Assembly: GCA_022749755.1 (NCBI GenBank)
Contig: CM040440.1
Location: forward strand, 11,271,269 to 11,335,268
Source: Azadirachta indica
Taxonomy: Eukaryota; Streptophyta; Magnoliopsida; Sapindales; Meliaceae
Direction: 5' to 3'
Length of the DNA stretch: 64,000 nt
In this document: in pieces, positions 46,261 to 60,513 of the stretch
Position numbering within the stretch: position 1 is the first letter of the stretch
Layout: every line of letters begins with the position of its first letter
Notes under the pieces: model-generated
What the model was told of the DNA's origin: nothing
Database searches by the model: none
The model's input: the letters and a program-made list of their open reading frames with translations, nothing else
Translations under genes and position numbers: made by a program

Positions 46261-49200
46261 AAATTATTGTCACTCTCGTTTATTGGCTTGTTATGAAATT
46301 GGTCCCCGAGATTTGACGAAATAATGAAAAAGGACACTGTTTAGTTGAGTTTAGTGAATTAGTCCTTGTCGTGTTCATGATGGTATTATAAAGCGCTAAA
46401 AGTGAAAGCTTTATCTTGTTGCTTTTTGTAGAAAAGCTGCCCATAATTTGCTCCAGAAAACTAATTACTATGCACATAATTTTTACCTGATCAACGGTAT
46501 TTCAGGTGAAAATTAATGGTTATTGAAAAATATAAAGGGAAAGATAACAGAAAAAAGAGGTAAAGCGGTAAGATAAAATTTTGTTAATTGAAAATTGAAA
46601 CTCGGTGACAAAAAGAAAAGGAAGGAAGATGATGGCTTAATTTTATCTAAGAGTAAATAGGTAATTACATCCAATTACTCTAGTAATTATAGCATCAAGG
46701 ACTAACTGCTAAACTTGATCAAACAATACCCTTATTTGTTGCTTCGGCATACCCTAAGGACTAAGTAGTTAATAAGCCATTCTCTTATTTTATTTATTTT
46801 AATTGGTTTAAAAATAATAATAATTTTGAAGAAAATTTTATCAATTTTTTTACTCAATGGTCCCTTCAACTAACCTCAAGCACTAATGGAGAGTGCAACA
46901 TAAACTAGAGTAATAGTGAAAGAAGTGAAATTCAAACAGGCCAACTTTTTTAAAATTGTTATTATGATTCAACCCTACCTATGTTTGACGAAATTTGTTT
47001 ATACACATTTAATACAAATTTCAGTCCAATTTTAATGTCCATTTTAAATATGAGTTGAATTTTTTTACAAACTTATTTATTGGAAGTTTAGAAATGATAG
47101 ATATGTGTGATATCTATTTTCAAATGCTCACATAAGATGAGCATACACCCACCTAAAAAAGGTGGAGAATCTTATATTTTAATATAAAATAACATCAGAT
47201 GACAATTTGTCCACCAGAAAGAGGTGGAGAGTTTCATATTTTAAGATAAGACTCGAACACATTCTCTTCATATGAAAGAAAGGGAATTTATTACTACCAA
47301 ATTCAAGACCTAATGATAAATATGAGTTAAATTTAAACAAATGAAATTCTATTTGTTTACATTCCCGAATACATTTGTCTTAATTTAAAAATAAACATAA
47401 AAAAATATTATATTTATTAAAATAAATATATAACATATAGGGTATTATACTATTTTTGTGAAGGGAATTTAGGTGTATTGTAAATATATAGGAGAGTATA
47501 TTATTGAGTAACAGATTCTACTAATATATCCAATTTAAATTGAATCTCAAATGATTTTCAATTTATATACAAATAATGTCATAATTATTTGAAATGAAAA
47601 ACTTAAAATAATTAATTGAGAAGTGTTAATCTTAATTATATTTAGAAATGAATTTGCATTTCATATTTAACTTTAAACTCACATTAGATTTCATTAGTTT
47701 TTATAAACAAGTTTAAAACCAATTTAAAAAATTAGTATTTATTTTCTCTGGATATTGATAACTCAGTATTCCTTGATCATTATTTTCAAATAACCAAGTA
47801 AAGCAAAACAAACACTATGATGCCATTTTATGCCAAATATTTAAATACATAACAATGTTGTAGTTTTAAAAATTTTATGCTAATTTTCTCCTACAAAACC
47901 TACACTATTTATATAAATTATGATTGTTTTGCAATAAATTTATGTGAACTCCTTTAAATTCGTATTTTAAAAATATTTAACCTACTTAGTTAATAATTTT
48001 AAATAATTTTTTATATCATTTCATAAATTATTGGTTTCAAACATTTTTAATAATCGAAATCATATCTTATATAATTATGTATTAATAACATTTAGTGGAC
48101 TAATTTAAACAGTTAAAAATTATCTAAATCTAATTATTTATAAATAACCTAAAATGGTATAAAATTAAAAAAAAAATTATTGATGGTCTTCCTTTATATT
48201 TGTACATACATGCGTTAGCACAAGCGTTACTACAATCTCCATTAATTATGATGATAGATGTGTAATAAAAAATTGGAGCAAATTTGGGATATGGCCTGAA
48301 ATATTGGGATACTGTAATCACACTTGGTTAAGACAAAAACCATTTGGTAATTAATAATATTTTAATATGAATAATACAAGATCACGCCATAGGTATTGGC
48401 ACGAGCCTTGCTGTCAATTCCGTAATTTTTTTAAAAAAATAATCAATAAATTTTTCTTTTTTTTATAACATTTAAAATCCTAGTTGAATGTGTCCATTCA
48501 TTGTCTCTATGGTTCATCACGAAGCATGGGTACGGTTGCCGTTCGAATCAATCTCCATTATTTTAATAAAATATAATATAAGTATTAAACTGCCGTATTT
48601 AATATTAATAAAATAATATAATTAATGCTAACCCCACTATAGAGTTAACCATGTTTTACCTAATCTTCCTTCTTTATAAAAATTGTAATATATATTATAT
48701 TTAGCATTGGAATGCATAATTAACTCGTTGATTATCGTCAAATTAATTATGCTAATGACGCATAAAAGCACTTCCTCTGTAATTAATGCATGCATTCATC
48801 TTAAACATGAATTTTCATGTTATAAAGTATTTTACTACCAAAAAAATATAATGCTATACTTCTTAAGATTTTTTACCTTAAATGGTATGATATTTATTAT
48901 CAAGATTCTCTCGAGAATTTATTTTACGTTTTATCATGTAGCCTAGAATTTTTGCTTTTTATTTAAATAATTTTTTATCCTTAAATTAATTTAATTAAGA
49001 AAAAATTTTATTTTATTTTTATAAATAAAATTTTTAATAAAAATTTATTAATTATTTGATTTTTACAAATAACTTTTAAAAAAATTAAGTAATTATTTTA
49101 ATAAATAAATTTTTAAATACTCTATTTTATAAAAATAATGTGAAATTTTAAAATAAAATATAGATATTTTACATAATTTTACATTTTAAAAATTTCAAAA

Positions 49201-51120
49201 AATTCTATTGTAAAAACTTAAATTTTGATTTTTTTTTTAATAAAAAAATGATTTTTAATTTTTTAAAAATCCTTTTCTAATGTCATCAATGATATTTAAA
49301 AATTTATAAAGAGTTTTTAGCATAAAAAAAAAAAATTCTTTTAACTAATAAAAAAAACAAATTAAATCAACACTTAAAAAAGTCTTAAAAATTATAATGT
49401 TCTTAATAAAAATGATAAATAATAAATTTTATCCTGAAAATTTACGCTTATTATAATAGTTTAAAAATCTATTATTCCATTCATGGTAGCACTAGTAGTG
49501 ATGGACATTTGGTCTTTCATCAACTCATTTGATCAATCAACTTGAAGGTATTTGAATTTTAGTACCAAAGACAATGATGATGAATGGGAAATATTTGTCA
49601 TGTCATCAACTCAATAGATGCTTCTATCAGAAATCTCATCTCGAGCATGACTTACACGTGCAAATAATCTCTTAAAATGTTTAGACGAAAAGTAAAAAAT
49701 TAAAAATGGAATTGCTTAATTAATTTATCTATTTTATTTATTTTTCAATTTTTTTAATATAAACCAAAGGTTGAAATTTTTTTTTATCTTTATCTATTTT
49801 GTGTTTTTTTTTTTTTTTTATATTTAGGGATGGCCGACCAAAACCAAATGTGCCATGATTATGGCCAAACTTGATAAAAACATGTAGCAACCGTAGTCTA
49901 TATTTATTTATTTATTTTTGGTAAAATTTTTATCCCTAAACTTTAATAAAATGATAATACAGGATATAATTTACCTAATTTTGACATTTTAATCCTTGAA
50001 ATGTTGTTAAAAGTAAATACGGCAGACGAGCTGCCCAGTATAGTAAAACACAAAAGATAAAGAATCAACACAGTGTGCGAGTCCATATGGACTCAAACTA
50101 TGTTTAAATTTTAGTCGTAAAAGCCTAATGAAATAATGCTTGAGTTAACACAAAAACGCAAATAACTATTTTAAATATAAATCTTCAAGTTTTAGATTAA
50201 TGGTAAATTCCTCTTAGAAAGAAAGGGGTTTAATTACACTCGATAAATTTTTGATATAATATTGATAAATTATATATATAGTTTATAATATTAAAATAAA
50301 TATTTAGAATTATTTTAAAATTTAAAATAACTGTAGTAGTAATCGTATAAAAACTAAATTTAGTGATATTTCGATAATGTAGATTTATGATATACTATCA
50401 GTAAATTATATATATAATTTATGAAAATTAAATTTAGCAATATTTTTAATAATGTTAATTAATTAAAATTTTTAAAAAATATTAAAAATTTTAAAACAAG
50501 AAAAGCCCAAAATTGAATACAATGGACATGAATTTAATAATTTTATAAATTAGCCCACATTAACCTTTTAAAAATTAGATATAGCTCAAAGTAAGAATAG
50601 ACTTGAGTTTCATGAGTATAAAAGATAAAAAATAGTGACAAAATTATTAAAATTGGATGAACTATTAAGTTTTTTTTTTTTTTTTTTTTTTGAGTTGGGG
50701 ATAAAAATGTTATTCCAATTCTTTTTAGTGATACACCTAGTGAGTTTATTGGGCAGCACTATTCGTTGGTCCTATTGCTTGAGAGTTGTTATACCTAAAT
50801 TTAAAGCCTATGTATCCAACAACATTACAATTTTGACTATATACAATAACTACAAAAGGAAAATAACAAAGTAACTAGCTTACTTGGTCAATTAAGCTAG
50901 ATATTATTATACAAAAGCTTATAAAAAAAATAATCGGTTAAATCTTGATACAAACAAAATAAAATAATTATAAAGAAATAATAAAAAGAATGCTAGCATA
51001 AAAAAGGACAAGGATTTGAGATTGAAAGAAAGGAGCATGCATTTCAACATTGGTGAAATAAAAAACATGATACGTCAACTATAAGGAGATTATCATATCT
51101 TTCACATTATTATTAGATAT
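46261..51120. other. Gene-free AT-rich region
   Basis: Only short chance frames. No gene, RNA or full-length element could be supported. Segment 49925-50020 resembles a single arm of the MITE at 51124. Confidence 0.45.
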
Positions 51121-51123
51121 GAG

Positions 51124-51534
51124 ATTTTTGTTTGGGCCCCTAAACTTTTGTTTTTATTAAATAAAGACATAATCTATTGAATTTTATTAAATAAGTATTT
51201 ATGGTTAATTTTCATAAGTTGAATTTGATGGAGGATGCACAAAGTAAAACTGATTAGCCTAAGAGTAGAATAAAAATATTGAGAAAGTACATATAATAGC
51301 CATGTCGTTTGGATATTTACACTTGCATCCTATTTATTTTGAAAATACTCATGTAAATACCTGTTCATAAATTTTGATAAAATAAGAATAATTTGGTATA
51401 TATTATTTACCCTTAAAAATAAACTATAGTGTTTAATAATTGAAGAGTAAAAAATTGATCTTTATGATAAAATGTGTTAAATTATGTACTTATTTGATAA
51501 AATATAAAAACTGAGGGATCCAAATAAAATTTTT
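51124..51534. mobile_element. MITE with long terminal inverted repeats
   Basis: The left arm (atttttgtttgggcccctaa, 51124 on) and the inverted right arm (attttatttggatccctcag, from 51534) align over about 72 bp, including ttattaaataaa/ttatcaaataag and cataat. The (t)ttggtccct-type arm is common in plant MITEs, possibly Mutator-derived. No coding sequence. Confidence 0.6.
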
Positions 51535-51545
51535 TTAATAAAAAT

Positions 51546-52179
51546 ATCAGTTCTAGAATTTATTTGTGACTAAAGAAAATTAGAGTAAAGTTTTTTCTAA
51601 GTACCAAAAGTTTTAGTCGAATATATTTATTAGTCTTAATAATTTTAAAAATATCTTTAAAAGTTTTAATTTATTATAACATAACAATTATACTCCTAAA
51701 TAAGAGTAATTATTTAAGAAAAAATAATAAGTAAATCTCTAAAATTTAATAAAATATAATATATTTATGTAAAATAGAAAAAAAAAATAAATAAATAATA
51801 ATATTATTTTAATAATATAATAATAATAAAATAATTGTATTGTAGTTATTTGTAAGAATATACATTTGTAATTATTAAAAATTAAATAAAAATAGAACAT
51901 AAATAAATATTAATTTATTAATAAAATATAAATTTATAAATTTATTTATTTTGCAAAGTAGTTATAATAAATAATTATAATTATATTGTAATTTGAATAA
52001 AATATATGTGTATATAGTTAAAATCTAAGTAAAATAGTAAAAATAATTTGAAACTTTTAAAAATATTTTAAAATTTATTAGGATTAATAAAGTATTAAAT
52101 AAAAATTTTGGGACTATAAAGAACTTTGGCCTAAAAGGATTAATCTGAGAATAATGAATGACAACAATAATGTATTAAA
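51546..52179. other. AT-rich upstream flank of PLATZ
   Basis: Nothing recognisable. Base composition rises toward 52200 where the gene's promoter region begins. Confidence 0.4.
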
Positions 52180-52610
52180 ATGAAAATTAATGATAAGACC
52201 AAAGTTGTAGTGAAAATGAAAGGAAAAATAAAAGGAAAGGGGAAGGTGGGTTCCGTGCAGCCAACGCATTTAGGTTTGGTATTAGGTTCGGAGTGTCGAC
52301 TTTGTGAAGATAAGCACGAGTCGTCTTCTCTCTTCTCTCTCTTACATTTCATTTACAAATACAATTACAATACAAATAATCTTCCATTTCTCTCAGCCGC
52401 CTCTATTTGTCTACGAATTCCTACTATAAACTCTCTCTCTTCTTCTTCCTCTCCTTCCAGTTCTTTCAACTTACGCTATTTCTCTCACTTTTTCTTTAGA
52501 AAAAAAAGTAGAAAAACAGAGTACTCTGTTTTCTTCTGTTACTTGTCAAGCTGGCGATCGAAAACCAAGAATCCACTGTCCGTGAAATCAAGCCCAAGAA
52601 TCGCAGAATC
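52180..52610 (+). promoter_or_regulatory. PLATZ promoter and CT-rich 5' leader
   Basis: Includes a gataag box (about 52308), a TATA-like actataaac (about 52422) and long ct/tc runs (52325-52350 and 52432-52500) typical of plant core promoters and leaders. If the TATA-like motif is used, transcription would start near 52455; a start further upstream is possible. Confidence 0.45.
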
Positions 52611-54503
52611 ATGGTATGGAATGCATTTTCGAATTTCTTGATCTGGGCTTTGCTTACTGTGCTGTGTTTCTACCTTTTAGCAATGGGTTAACTAGTTTTT
52701 GTTGTCTGTGTTTGTGTTTTTGATTGATTATAGGGTCCAGATGAGGAGGACAACAAGTGGCCACCATGGCTTAAGCCATTGCTAAGGGAGAGCTTCTTTG
52801 TTCAATGCAAGTTACATGCTGATTCTCACAAGAGTGAATGTAATATGTATTGTTTGGATTGCATGAATGGCGCTTTCTGCTCTCTCTGCTTAGCCTACCA
52901 CAAGGACCATCGTGCTATTCAGGTTCGATTATTCTTCTTTTCTTTTCTGTTTTGACTACGTTTGGCTTCTGGGTTTTGTTAAATTTCTGTTGTCTCGTCT
53001 CTCTCTCTCTCTGTTTTTTTTTTTTTCTCTGGTCCTTCTTGTTCGACCTTAATTCAAAATCTGGTTTCTTTTCCTTTTGTGGAATCTTGGGAATCCACTG
53101 GATTTCATCCCTCTTTTGGCATTTGGGTTTTTCATTGCTGGATTTATGTTCCTTCTTAATTATGTTTGTCTTTATTTGTTTTTGTTTTCCTGAGTTCAAA
53201 TGAGCTGTATATGATTAAGCAAATCAAATTTTCATAATTATTGTTTGAAAAATGAATATCTACGATTCTTTCTAGTGAATACTTTGATTCAGACATTTGA
53301 GATTTTGTTTCATTTTCCTGCATTTTCTTAGCAGCTATCAGAAGGCTCACTGCTTGTTTCCTCTGTTCTTCTTCTAATCTAAGTTTTCATTTTTGGTTCA
53401 TACACTGCTATTTCACGTTTATTTCCTTCCTCGTGTCTTCTATAACAGCTAAAAGTCGTCACTTTCCATGTGCTTTCTCTCCCTTTTTTTATTCACATTT
53501 TTCCCATCACCCAAAACGAAATTGCCCTGTTTCATGAGTCATTCAGTGACCCATAGAAGCCTTCAATTTTTACATATCAACTAGCCCTATTTGGCATTCA
53601 ATTAACGGCCATAAATCTTTTGCTGGATTTCGCTTTTGACTCTTTTGTCATTAATAATTGACAGATAGATCATTTTATTACTGGGTCTGTATTCATTTAC
53701 TTATTTTTTTCAATTTGGTGATTGATTATGAACAGATAAGGAGGTCTTCATACCATGATGTGATCAGGGTGTCCGAAATACAGAAGGTGCTAGACATATC
53801 TGGAGTTCAAACTTATGTTATAAACAGCGCTAGAGTTGTGTTCTTGAATGAGAGGCCTCAGCCTAGGCCAGGGAAAGGGGTCACCAATACCTGCGAGGTT
53901 TGCGACCGCAGCCTGCTTGATTCCTTCCGCTTCTGCTCTCTTGGCTGCAAGGTACTTTCAACGTTGACCGATCCTCAATTTGTGTTGTTTGGTTGATGAG
54001 AAAATGTACAAAAGGAGAAGTAAATGCAGGAAACAAAAAATTCAACCTAATAAAATCCAATTAACGTGTTGTTTGGTTGGCGTGTGTTGACTTTTTCATT
54101 TTCACTGTGCTAATGGGAAGCATTAATTTGGATTGGGCTTTTCTTTTCCTTGTTAGCTATGAAACACATTCCAATTAAAATCTAAAACACGAGTAACCTT
54201 TTTCACTCTGAATTTTGTTCTAACTACTCTTTTGAAATTATTGGCGTACAGATTGTTGGAACATCAAAGAATTTCCAAAGGAAGAGGAAGAACCGAGCAG
54301 CAATGGGCTCAGACTCTGAGGACTCACACAGCAGCAGTAGCCATGGGAAACTCAAGAGCAACAATGGAAACAACAACATCAACAAAGTTCAAAGCTTCTC
54401 TCCCTCAACACCACCCCCAACCGCAGTTAATTACCGAATGGGCAAGCGAAGAAAGGGAATTCCTCACCGAGCCCCAATGGGGGGATTAATGATAGAATAC
54501 TAG
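52611..54503 (+). CDS. PLATZ-family zinc-dependent DNA-binding protein
   Basis: Four exons, 52611-52613 (ATG only), 52734-52922, 53736-53951 and 54252-54503, join with GT-AG introns in phase 0 to give 219 aa. The PLATZ zinc signature is complete: Cys26-x2-His29-x11-Cys41-x2-Cys44-x5-Cys50-x2-Cys53-x3-His57-x2-His60, then Cys117-x2-Cys120-x10-Cys131-x3-Cys135. The N-terminus [13 protein letters not shown] and the end [14 protein letters not shown] are family hallmarks; the linker is Ser/Asn-rich. PLATZ proteins are plant-specific nuclear factors that bind A/T-rich DNA, mostly repress transcription, and have been linked to growth and RNA polymerase III control. No damage is seen. An AATAAA at 54834-54839 is a likely polyadenylation signal. 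Confidence 0.95.
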
Positions 54504-54833
54504 TATTACTAGCACCATATACGAAGTAGTTTTAACAATGTATCCTCCTAGTGCTTCAGCTATGTTTAGTACTGTGTACATAGAAGCAGCAAATAGAAGT
54601 TCGGAGAAGGGGGGAAAGTGGAAATAAGACAAAATGTTAGGACTGGATGGTAATAAGGTTAAAGTATTATTATAGATACAAGTGATAGGGTGTTGTATAC
54701 CTAAGTTTTGGCAATAGTTGTGATCGAAGATGTAAATAGGGTTCTGTGGTTCCTAGAAAGAGTAGTGGTGAAATGACAATGTACTCCTTGGGAAAACGAG
54801 GGGAATGCAATGGATGTCTGTATATGTTAATGA

Positions 54834-54839
54834 AATAAA
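54834..54839 (+). terminator. Likely PLATZ polyadenylation signal
   Basis: AATAAA about 330 bp after the stop codon, with T-rich sequence downstream. Positional inference only. Confidence 0.4.
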
Positions 54840-54849
54840 AGTTAATAGC

Positions 54850-56549
54850 TTTGTTTTCATTTACACAATGTATACAATCCTTCTAATTTTAGTAAGAATT
54901 GAATGGTGATGATGAGACCTCCCCCGGCCCCACCACCAAGTTCAGTGGGGCCATATTGGTGCTGGAACGTGTGGAAACGGATCAATTGTTTTAGGATGTA
55001 GTTTGCACGTGTGAAGTGTACAGTGGAATTCAGATATAAAAAGAAGAAAAAAGAGGCAAAATTACGTGTCTTAGCTCTTGGAAAAATAAAGGTTGGTCAG
55101 CCGCCCTTAGCAACAAACATTTCAATATGTCAGAAAGGCGGTTTGGTTTCTTACTTCAAGTGGGTTTTTCTTTCTTGTGGGTGGACCCACGCTTATGTGT
55201 TTTATGTTTTTGTCCGTGTGATGGGGGGCTGACATGTCGGAATATTGTCTTCTGCAATGATCACGGCCGTTGATTCGCAGGTGAAAAGATTTGGGACGAT
55301 AGTGTAAAACTAAAAAATACTGTGGGTATTGTGGGTCCCGCAAAATTGAATTCTTCTGCTGGGTCGGTCGTTCGGAACAAATAGATGCCTCATTTATCTC
55401 AGGGAAGGCTATTCCAATTTAAGGCATTTGAAACTTTGGCGTTTTACTAGGCAGTTGCTTTTTAACCAGCAAATGTCAGTTTTTCTATACGTAATTCACA
55501 CTTCTAAAACCACGTCTTCTCATGAACAAGCTCCAGCATTCTGAGATCATTATAGAGTTTAATAAACGTCAATAATGCGGCGCCAATTGTTTATATGATA
55601 ATTTGTTCTAATAATTTGACAAAAAACCCCTTTTTGCAAGTTTCATTAAATTCTAAACATTCGCTACCTTTTTTTTTTTTTTCTAATTAAACAAAGAGGT
55701 TTGAATTGTTATATGAAAAATAAAAATCATTCATAGTTTTTAATAGAATGTTATAATAACATATATTTAAAAAAATTTTATCTGCAACAGTACATATTTA
55801 AACTATTGATATTATAATATCAAAGGATTACACTAAATTTACAAATAATATTACGTTGCTTACTTCATAATTGATTTGCAATTAGTATGATTTAAAAAAA
55901 GACAAAAATTCTTTTCATTCACAAGTAATTATTATTAAGAAGTGAAAAAAAAAAGTTAGGAGTGGTTTAATGTTCATTATCAATATTTTGTTTATATAAT
56001 TATTTTTGTTCTTAATTTTTTTTAAAAATTTTTTAAAGTAGATATTTTAATTTTTAATATGTTATAAATAGCTGAAACTAAAAATTATTAATTATATAAA
56101 AATTATATCATAATAAGTTAAAATTGACGGAAATTAACGTAAATATCTTTCTATTTCCTAGAATACCCTGTAAGCTTAGAGTTAGAGGTATCTAATATTT
56201 TCAAAAAGTCAATGGGTAAATCAATATTACTCTTTTGTAATTAGCGTGGTTAAATCTCAACAAAAGTAATAAAATTACAGAGATTTATCCTATAAACTTG
56301 GGGAAAAGGGTGTTGACCAGCTTTCGTTTAACTTTGACCAACTTTTTCATATTAAAATGTTTCACAAACTAAGTTCTTATGTGGCCAACATTGAATATTC
56401 TGTTCCACGGGTGACATGTCGTATGTACTCGTTTTTCAGGTTCTCAAATTTTAAAATTTTTCCTTTTTAACCTTTTATATTTTGCCGACCGCACTTTGAA
56501 ATGAAATCCCCGCAAGATACGACGAGCGTACCTTTTTCTATTAAATGAT
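54850..56549. other. Intergenic region downstream of PLATZ
   Basis: A GC-richer part (54900-55380; cctcccccggccccaccac) has no convincing frame. The rest is AT-rich. Confidence 0.4.
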
Positions 56550-57580
56550 GCACTGACACGTGGCAGTCACCTTAGTTTCAGTTTTTCACGATTAGACTTT
56601 CTGTTTTCGAAAAAAACGACTGAAGGACACGTCAACACTCAATGCCAGTCTCTTTCGCCTATCTCATCTGTTTTATCTCGGTCACTGTGGTTGATATTTT
56701 ACTGCCACGTGCCTTTAAAAGTGCCAGCTTACACGTTTTCGATCCACTGAATAGTCCAGCGCATCACGAATTTGTGTTACACGTGTTCGGAAGACAGTCG
56801 CCAGAACCTTCCTCCACGGTTAAGGATCAACGGTGAAGATTGCAGATTGATTGTCTACTACCCTTTTCCTCTTTTAAATATTTGAAAAGATAAGACTCCG
56901 GTGCAAACATTATAAAAAATTACACTTTGTATGAAAAGACAATGTAATAATATATTACTAATGTTAAATAATATAAGTGTGACACAATTTATAGAAAAAT
57001 ACTTCATTTGTAAATTAAAAATAAATTTTTAACTTTGTATTTTCACAGTAAAATAATAAATTGAATTTTTTTTTCAATACAAACATTATTAAGATTGTAT
57101 AATATAAATATATATAAATATTAACAAAATTATTTACGCTTAGTTTTACTAATAATATTCCATGTATTTATTACCTAGTAAATGATAATATCTTAAATAT
57201 TTTTAATTAGGTACTGTACTTGCAAACTAGCGATCAGATTCATGAATCAAAGCAGTTAGTATTATTAAAATATCTTCCACTTGAGTTTGATTCATGCACT
57301 TGAGTTGCTCTTTGCTCAATTTGTTCGGACAGCCTTTTCTTTCTTACAAGACCACAAATGAGCGTTATAGTCTTAGAGAGCAGCATTGGAGTTGTCCAAT
57401 TAATGGCATCCATCAATCAGAATTCACACCACAACTTTATGATAGAATCTTGTGCCCAATTGCATATATGCTTCATCAAATATTATATTGTATAATAATT
57501 ACATATCACGTGGAAATTTTATGAATGAACAATTTGCTTTGCTTTGCTTTGCTTTGCTTTGGTTCACATAAAACACGTGC
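56550..57580. promoter_or_regulatory. Cluster of CACGTG (G-box) motifs
   Basis: Perfect CACGTG at 56557, 56706, 56780, 57507 and 57574, plus gacacgtc (56626) and cacgtt (56732). The stretch 56400-56870 is less AT-rich than its surroundings. G-boxes bind bZIP and bHLH factors (ABA and light responses). No gene is seen next to it, so the controlled transcript is unknown. Confidence 0.45.
57536..57560. repeat. (GCTTT)5 microsatellite
   Basis: Five perfect tandem copies. Confidence 0.95.
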
Positions 57581-58214
57581 CTCTATTCGTTTTTTTTTCT
57601 TTGAATGATCTTGCGTGACAAAATTTTTATGTAGCTCATTCAAGTGTCCCAATCGAAGTACACTCTTTTCAACCATTTTTTTGGCGTACTAATTGATGTC
57701 AATTTATCTTGATCTCACTACGGGATTAAAATAGTTAAAAAATAAAATTAATTGACTAATATTTAAAAATAATTAATAAATTAAAAGATAAATTGATAAT
57801 TTTTTAAAATATATAGATCACAAACTGTATATAAATTTAAACAATAAGTATAAAATATAAATATTATAATAAAAAAATTAAAAATAATTTGTAGGGCTTA
57901 TTGGACCCTATAAGCATTTTGCGTTGATTATGGCAAAATTTCATTAGGGGGTATAGAGACGTGCAATATATCTTCTATTTTTTTTTCTAACTTTTCTATT
58001 GCTATCTCCACTTCTTTTGTTACTAATTCTATTTTTTTGTATTGGAGTTCTTAACTTTTTATTTCTTTTTTTAAAAATAATTTATTAATTTTTTTTTGAA
58101 AAAAGGTTGAGGATGATAAAGAAAATTGGAGAAAAAAATTAAAGAATGTATTATACATTCTTATGCATTATAGCCATAGTCTAATATTATATAAGAAGAC
58201 ATTATGCTATATTT
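57581..58214. other. AT-rich gene-free stretch
   Basis: Nothing recognisable. Confidence 0.4.
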
Positions 58215-58440
58215 TTTGAGATAATATCTCATTATCCTCCTATTTTTTCTTTAATATTTTATTACCTATTTGAGTTTCGATTTTGTCATTTAATATTTTA
58301 AATATTTTTTATTTTATTATTTTATAAATTAATTGAATTGAAGAGTAAAAAAAAAAAAAATTAAAAAATTAGTGAGTTATTAAAAAAAATATAAAAAAAT
58401 AAAAAGATATTAACTAAAAAAGAAGGGTAATAGTCATTCT
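58215..58440 (-). mobile_element. MITE-like element, copy 2 (inverted)
   Basis: Reverse-complement relative of 45548-45785. Its ends (attatcctcctattttttc and, inverted, actattacccttctttttt) are imperfect inverted repeats. Confidence 0.5.
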
Positions 58441-60157
58441 CCTCGTTATATGCCTAATTTGTTTCACTAGTAGCCAAGTGTTGATGGCTTACACGTCATA
58501 AAGTAAAAGTATGCAAGTAAGTCTTATTTTGTTGATGCTTTCAATCCATTTGAGAATATATTATCATTCACCACCCCAAATAGTTGACTGAAAGAATATT
58601 TTCAATCATATCATCAACAGTTTTTTCAAGAATTATTATCATATATTTCATCATCTAATATAAAGAGTTTCAAGTAATTAAGGCTAATATATATAAGGTT
58701 ATTTGTTTACTTATTTCAGCAAAATAATCTTGAAGATATGTATAAATATTATAAATTAATTAATATAATAATAAAAAAATTAAAAAACACAACACAATAT
58801 TTTTAATTTGTTTGCTGAATTTAAAAAATTTGAATAATTTAAGTAAATCTCTTTCCATACATATTCATGTCTAATTAAATTACTTGCACATGAATATAAA
58901 AGAATTGATTTTTATTTTTATTTTTAGTTTAAAAAATCAAATAATTTAATACTTATATTAAGAGTTTAGGTAAAAAAAAAAAAACATATTATTCTAGGTT
59001 TAGACATTTAAGTTTATTTGGACTCTAGACATTTCTGGTCTTCATTCAAAAAAATAAATCCTATCCTACTAAATTACTTAATTATACCTTTTGCTAATTA
59101 ATAGGTATTAAATTACTACAAATTTAAGTCACAAAAATTTGTAGGATGATATAAAAATTTTGGAGGAAATCAATTGTGCTCATAGCAGAAATTTTTCTTG
59201 CTTGGTACTCCATTTATTACAATGAAATATTAAGAATTAATTTGGTAACTGAAATAAAATGTGCCAAAGTGCATAAATGTTTATGTATTTTAATCTTTTT
59301 CTTTTTTAAAAAAATCAATTAAAATGCTTACTATTACTTATAAAATATTCTAAGTGCTATTTTAATTAATATGTAATTATATACTAAATTAAACATCATC
59401 TCTATTACTAATTAAATTTAATAAACACTTTTAAATTAAATAATCAAACATATGAATAAGTACTTATACTTCCTAATTTAATATTTATGTAGTTTCTAAT
59501 TATCATTGTCAAACTATATAAAATAAGGTTATATTCAATTTTATTTACAGAATAAAGTCTCACCTACGTTACTCTACCTAAGTTTAGTATAATTTTATTA
59601 TTGATTTCAAAGAGTTTTTTTATAACCACTCTTTTTAATTTTTTTTATGTTATTTGGTTGTGATTAAGAAACGGTCCATGAGAGGACATAAACTCTTTTA
59701 CCTCAGAATTTAAGATTTGAATTCTAATAAGTCAATTTATTTTTATTTTTTTAAATTTAAATTATTTAAAATATTTTATTTTATTCAAAAATTTTCATAT
59801 CATTTCTCTCTAGTAATATATTTAAATACACTTGTTTATGTAATTTATAAATTTTAATACATATATACATAAATAATTGACAACCTAATTTTAAAACATA
59901 ATATAATCTTGAGATGAAGGAAAAAAAGGTAGAAAAAGTATAAAGGGCCAAAATAAAAATACTTATTATGACATTAAAATTGTTTTAATTGCACCATATG
60001 ATATGTATAAATGAAATGAATTACAAATATATATAAGAAAAATAGTTCTTTGGACATAAATCAAGTGGTTTTGAATATATTTAATGTCTCATATTATTTT
60101 AAATTCGAATAATAATAGAGATAAAAATTTAGTGTTTTGTGTCTCATTCTTCTTCAT

Positions 60158-60214
60158 ATATATATATATATATTATTCGTATATATATATATTATTCGTA
60201 TATATATATATACA
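60158..60214. repeat. (TA)n microsatellite with a repeated tattcgtata interruption
   Basis: Three ta runs separated by two copies of attcgta. Confidence 0.9.
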
Positions 60215-60473
60215 TGAAAAAAGAAATCTATATTTATTAATTGATAGGTTAACAAAATGTTAGTGGTGGTGGAAACTAAGTAGGAGAAGCACATAACATA
60301 CATAAAAATAAAGAGTAAGTGGTGGGATGAGGATCTCACTTTCTGAGTATTATTGGTGATGCAATGACCATCACTCCCACCTTTTTCTTTTCCCTAAAAT
60401 AAGTAAATCTTTATATAGATTATAAGCTACATCCTATCATCATCTCTTACATCTTTCTTTTCCCCCAACTATT

Positions 60474-60513
60474 ATTTTTTAATTTTTTAATTTTTTAATT
60501 TTTTAATTTTTTA
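60474..60513. repeat. (AATTTTTT)n microsatellite
   Basis: About five tandem copies of a period-8 to 9 unit. Confidence 0.9.

Noticed and set aside
48480..48560. gccgttcgaatcaatctcc resembling a tRNA B box
   Set aside because: No matching A box at the right distance and no cloverleaf.
52850..53350. Phe-rich and Lys-rich frames on both strands
   Set aside because: They lie mostly in the second PLATZ intron and reflect its T-rich sequence.
56642..56836. 64-codon frame within the G-box cluster
   Set aside because: No recognisable domain; coincides with ACGT-rich regulatory-looking DNA.
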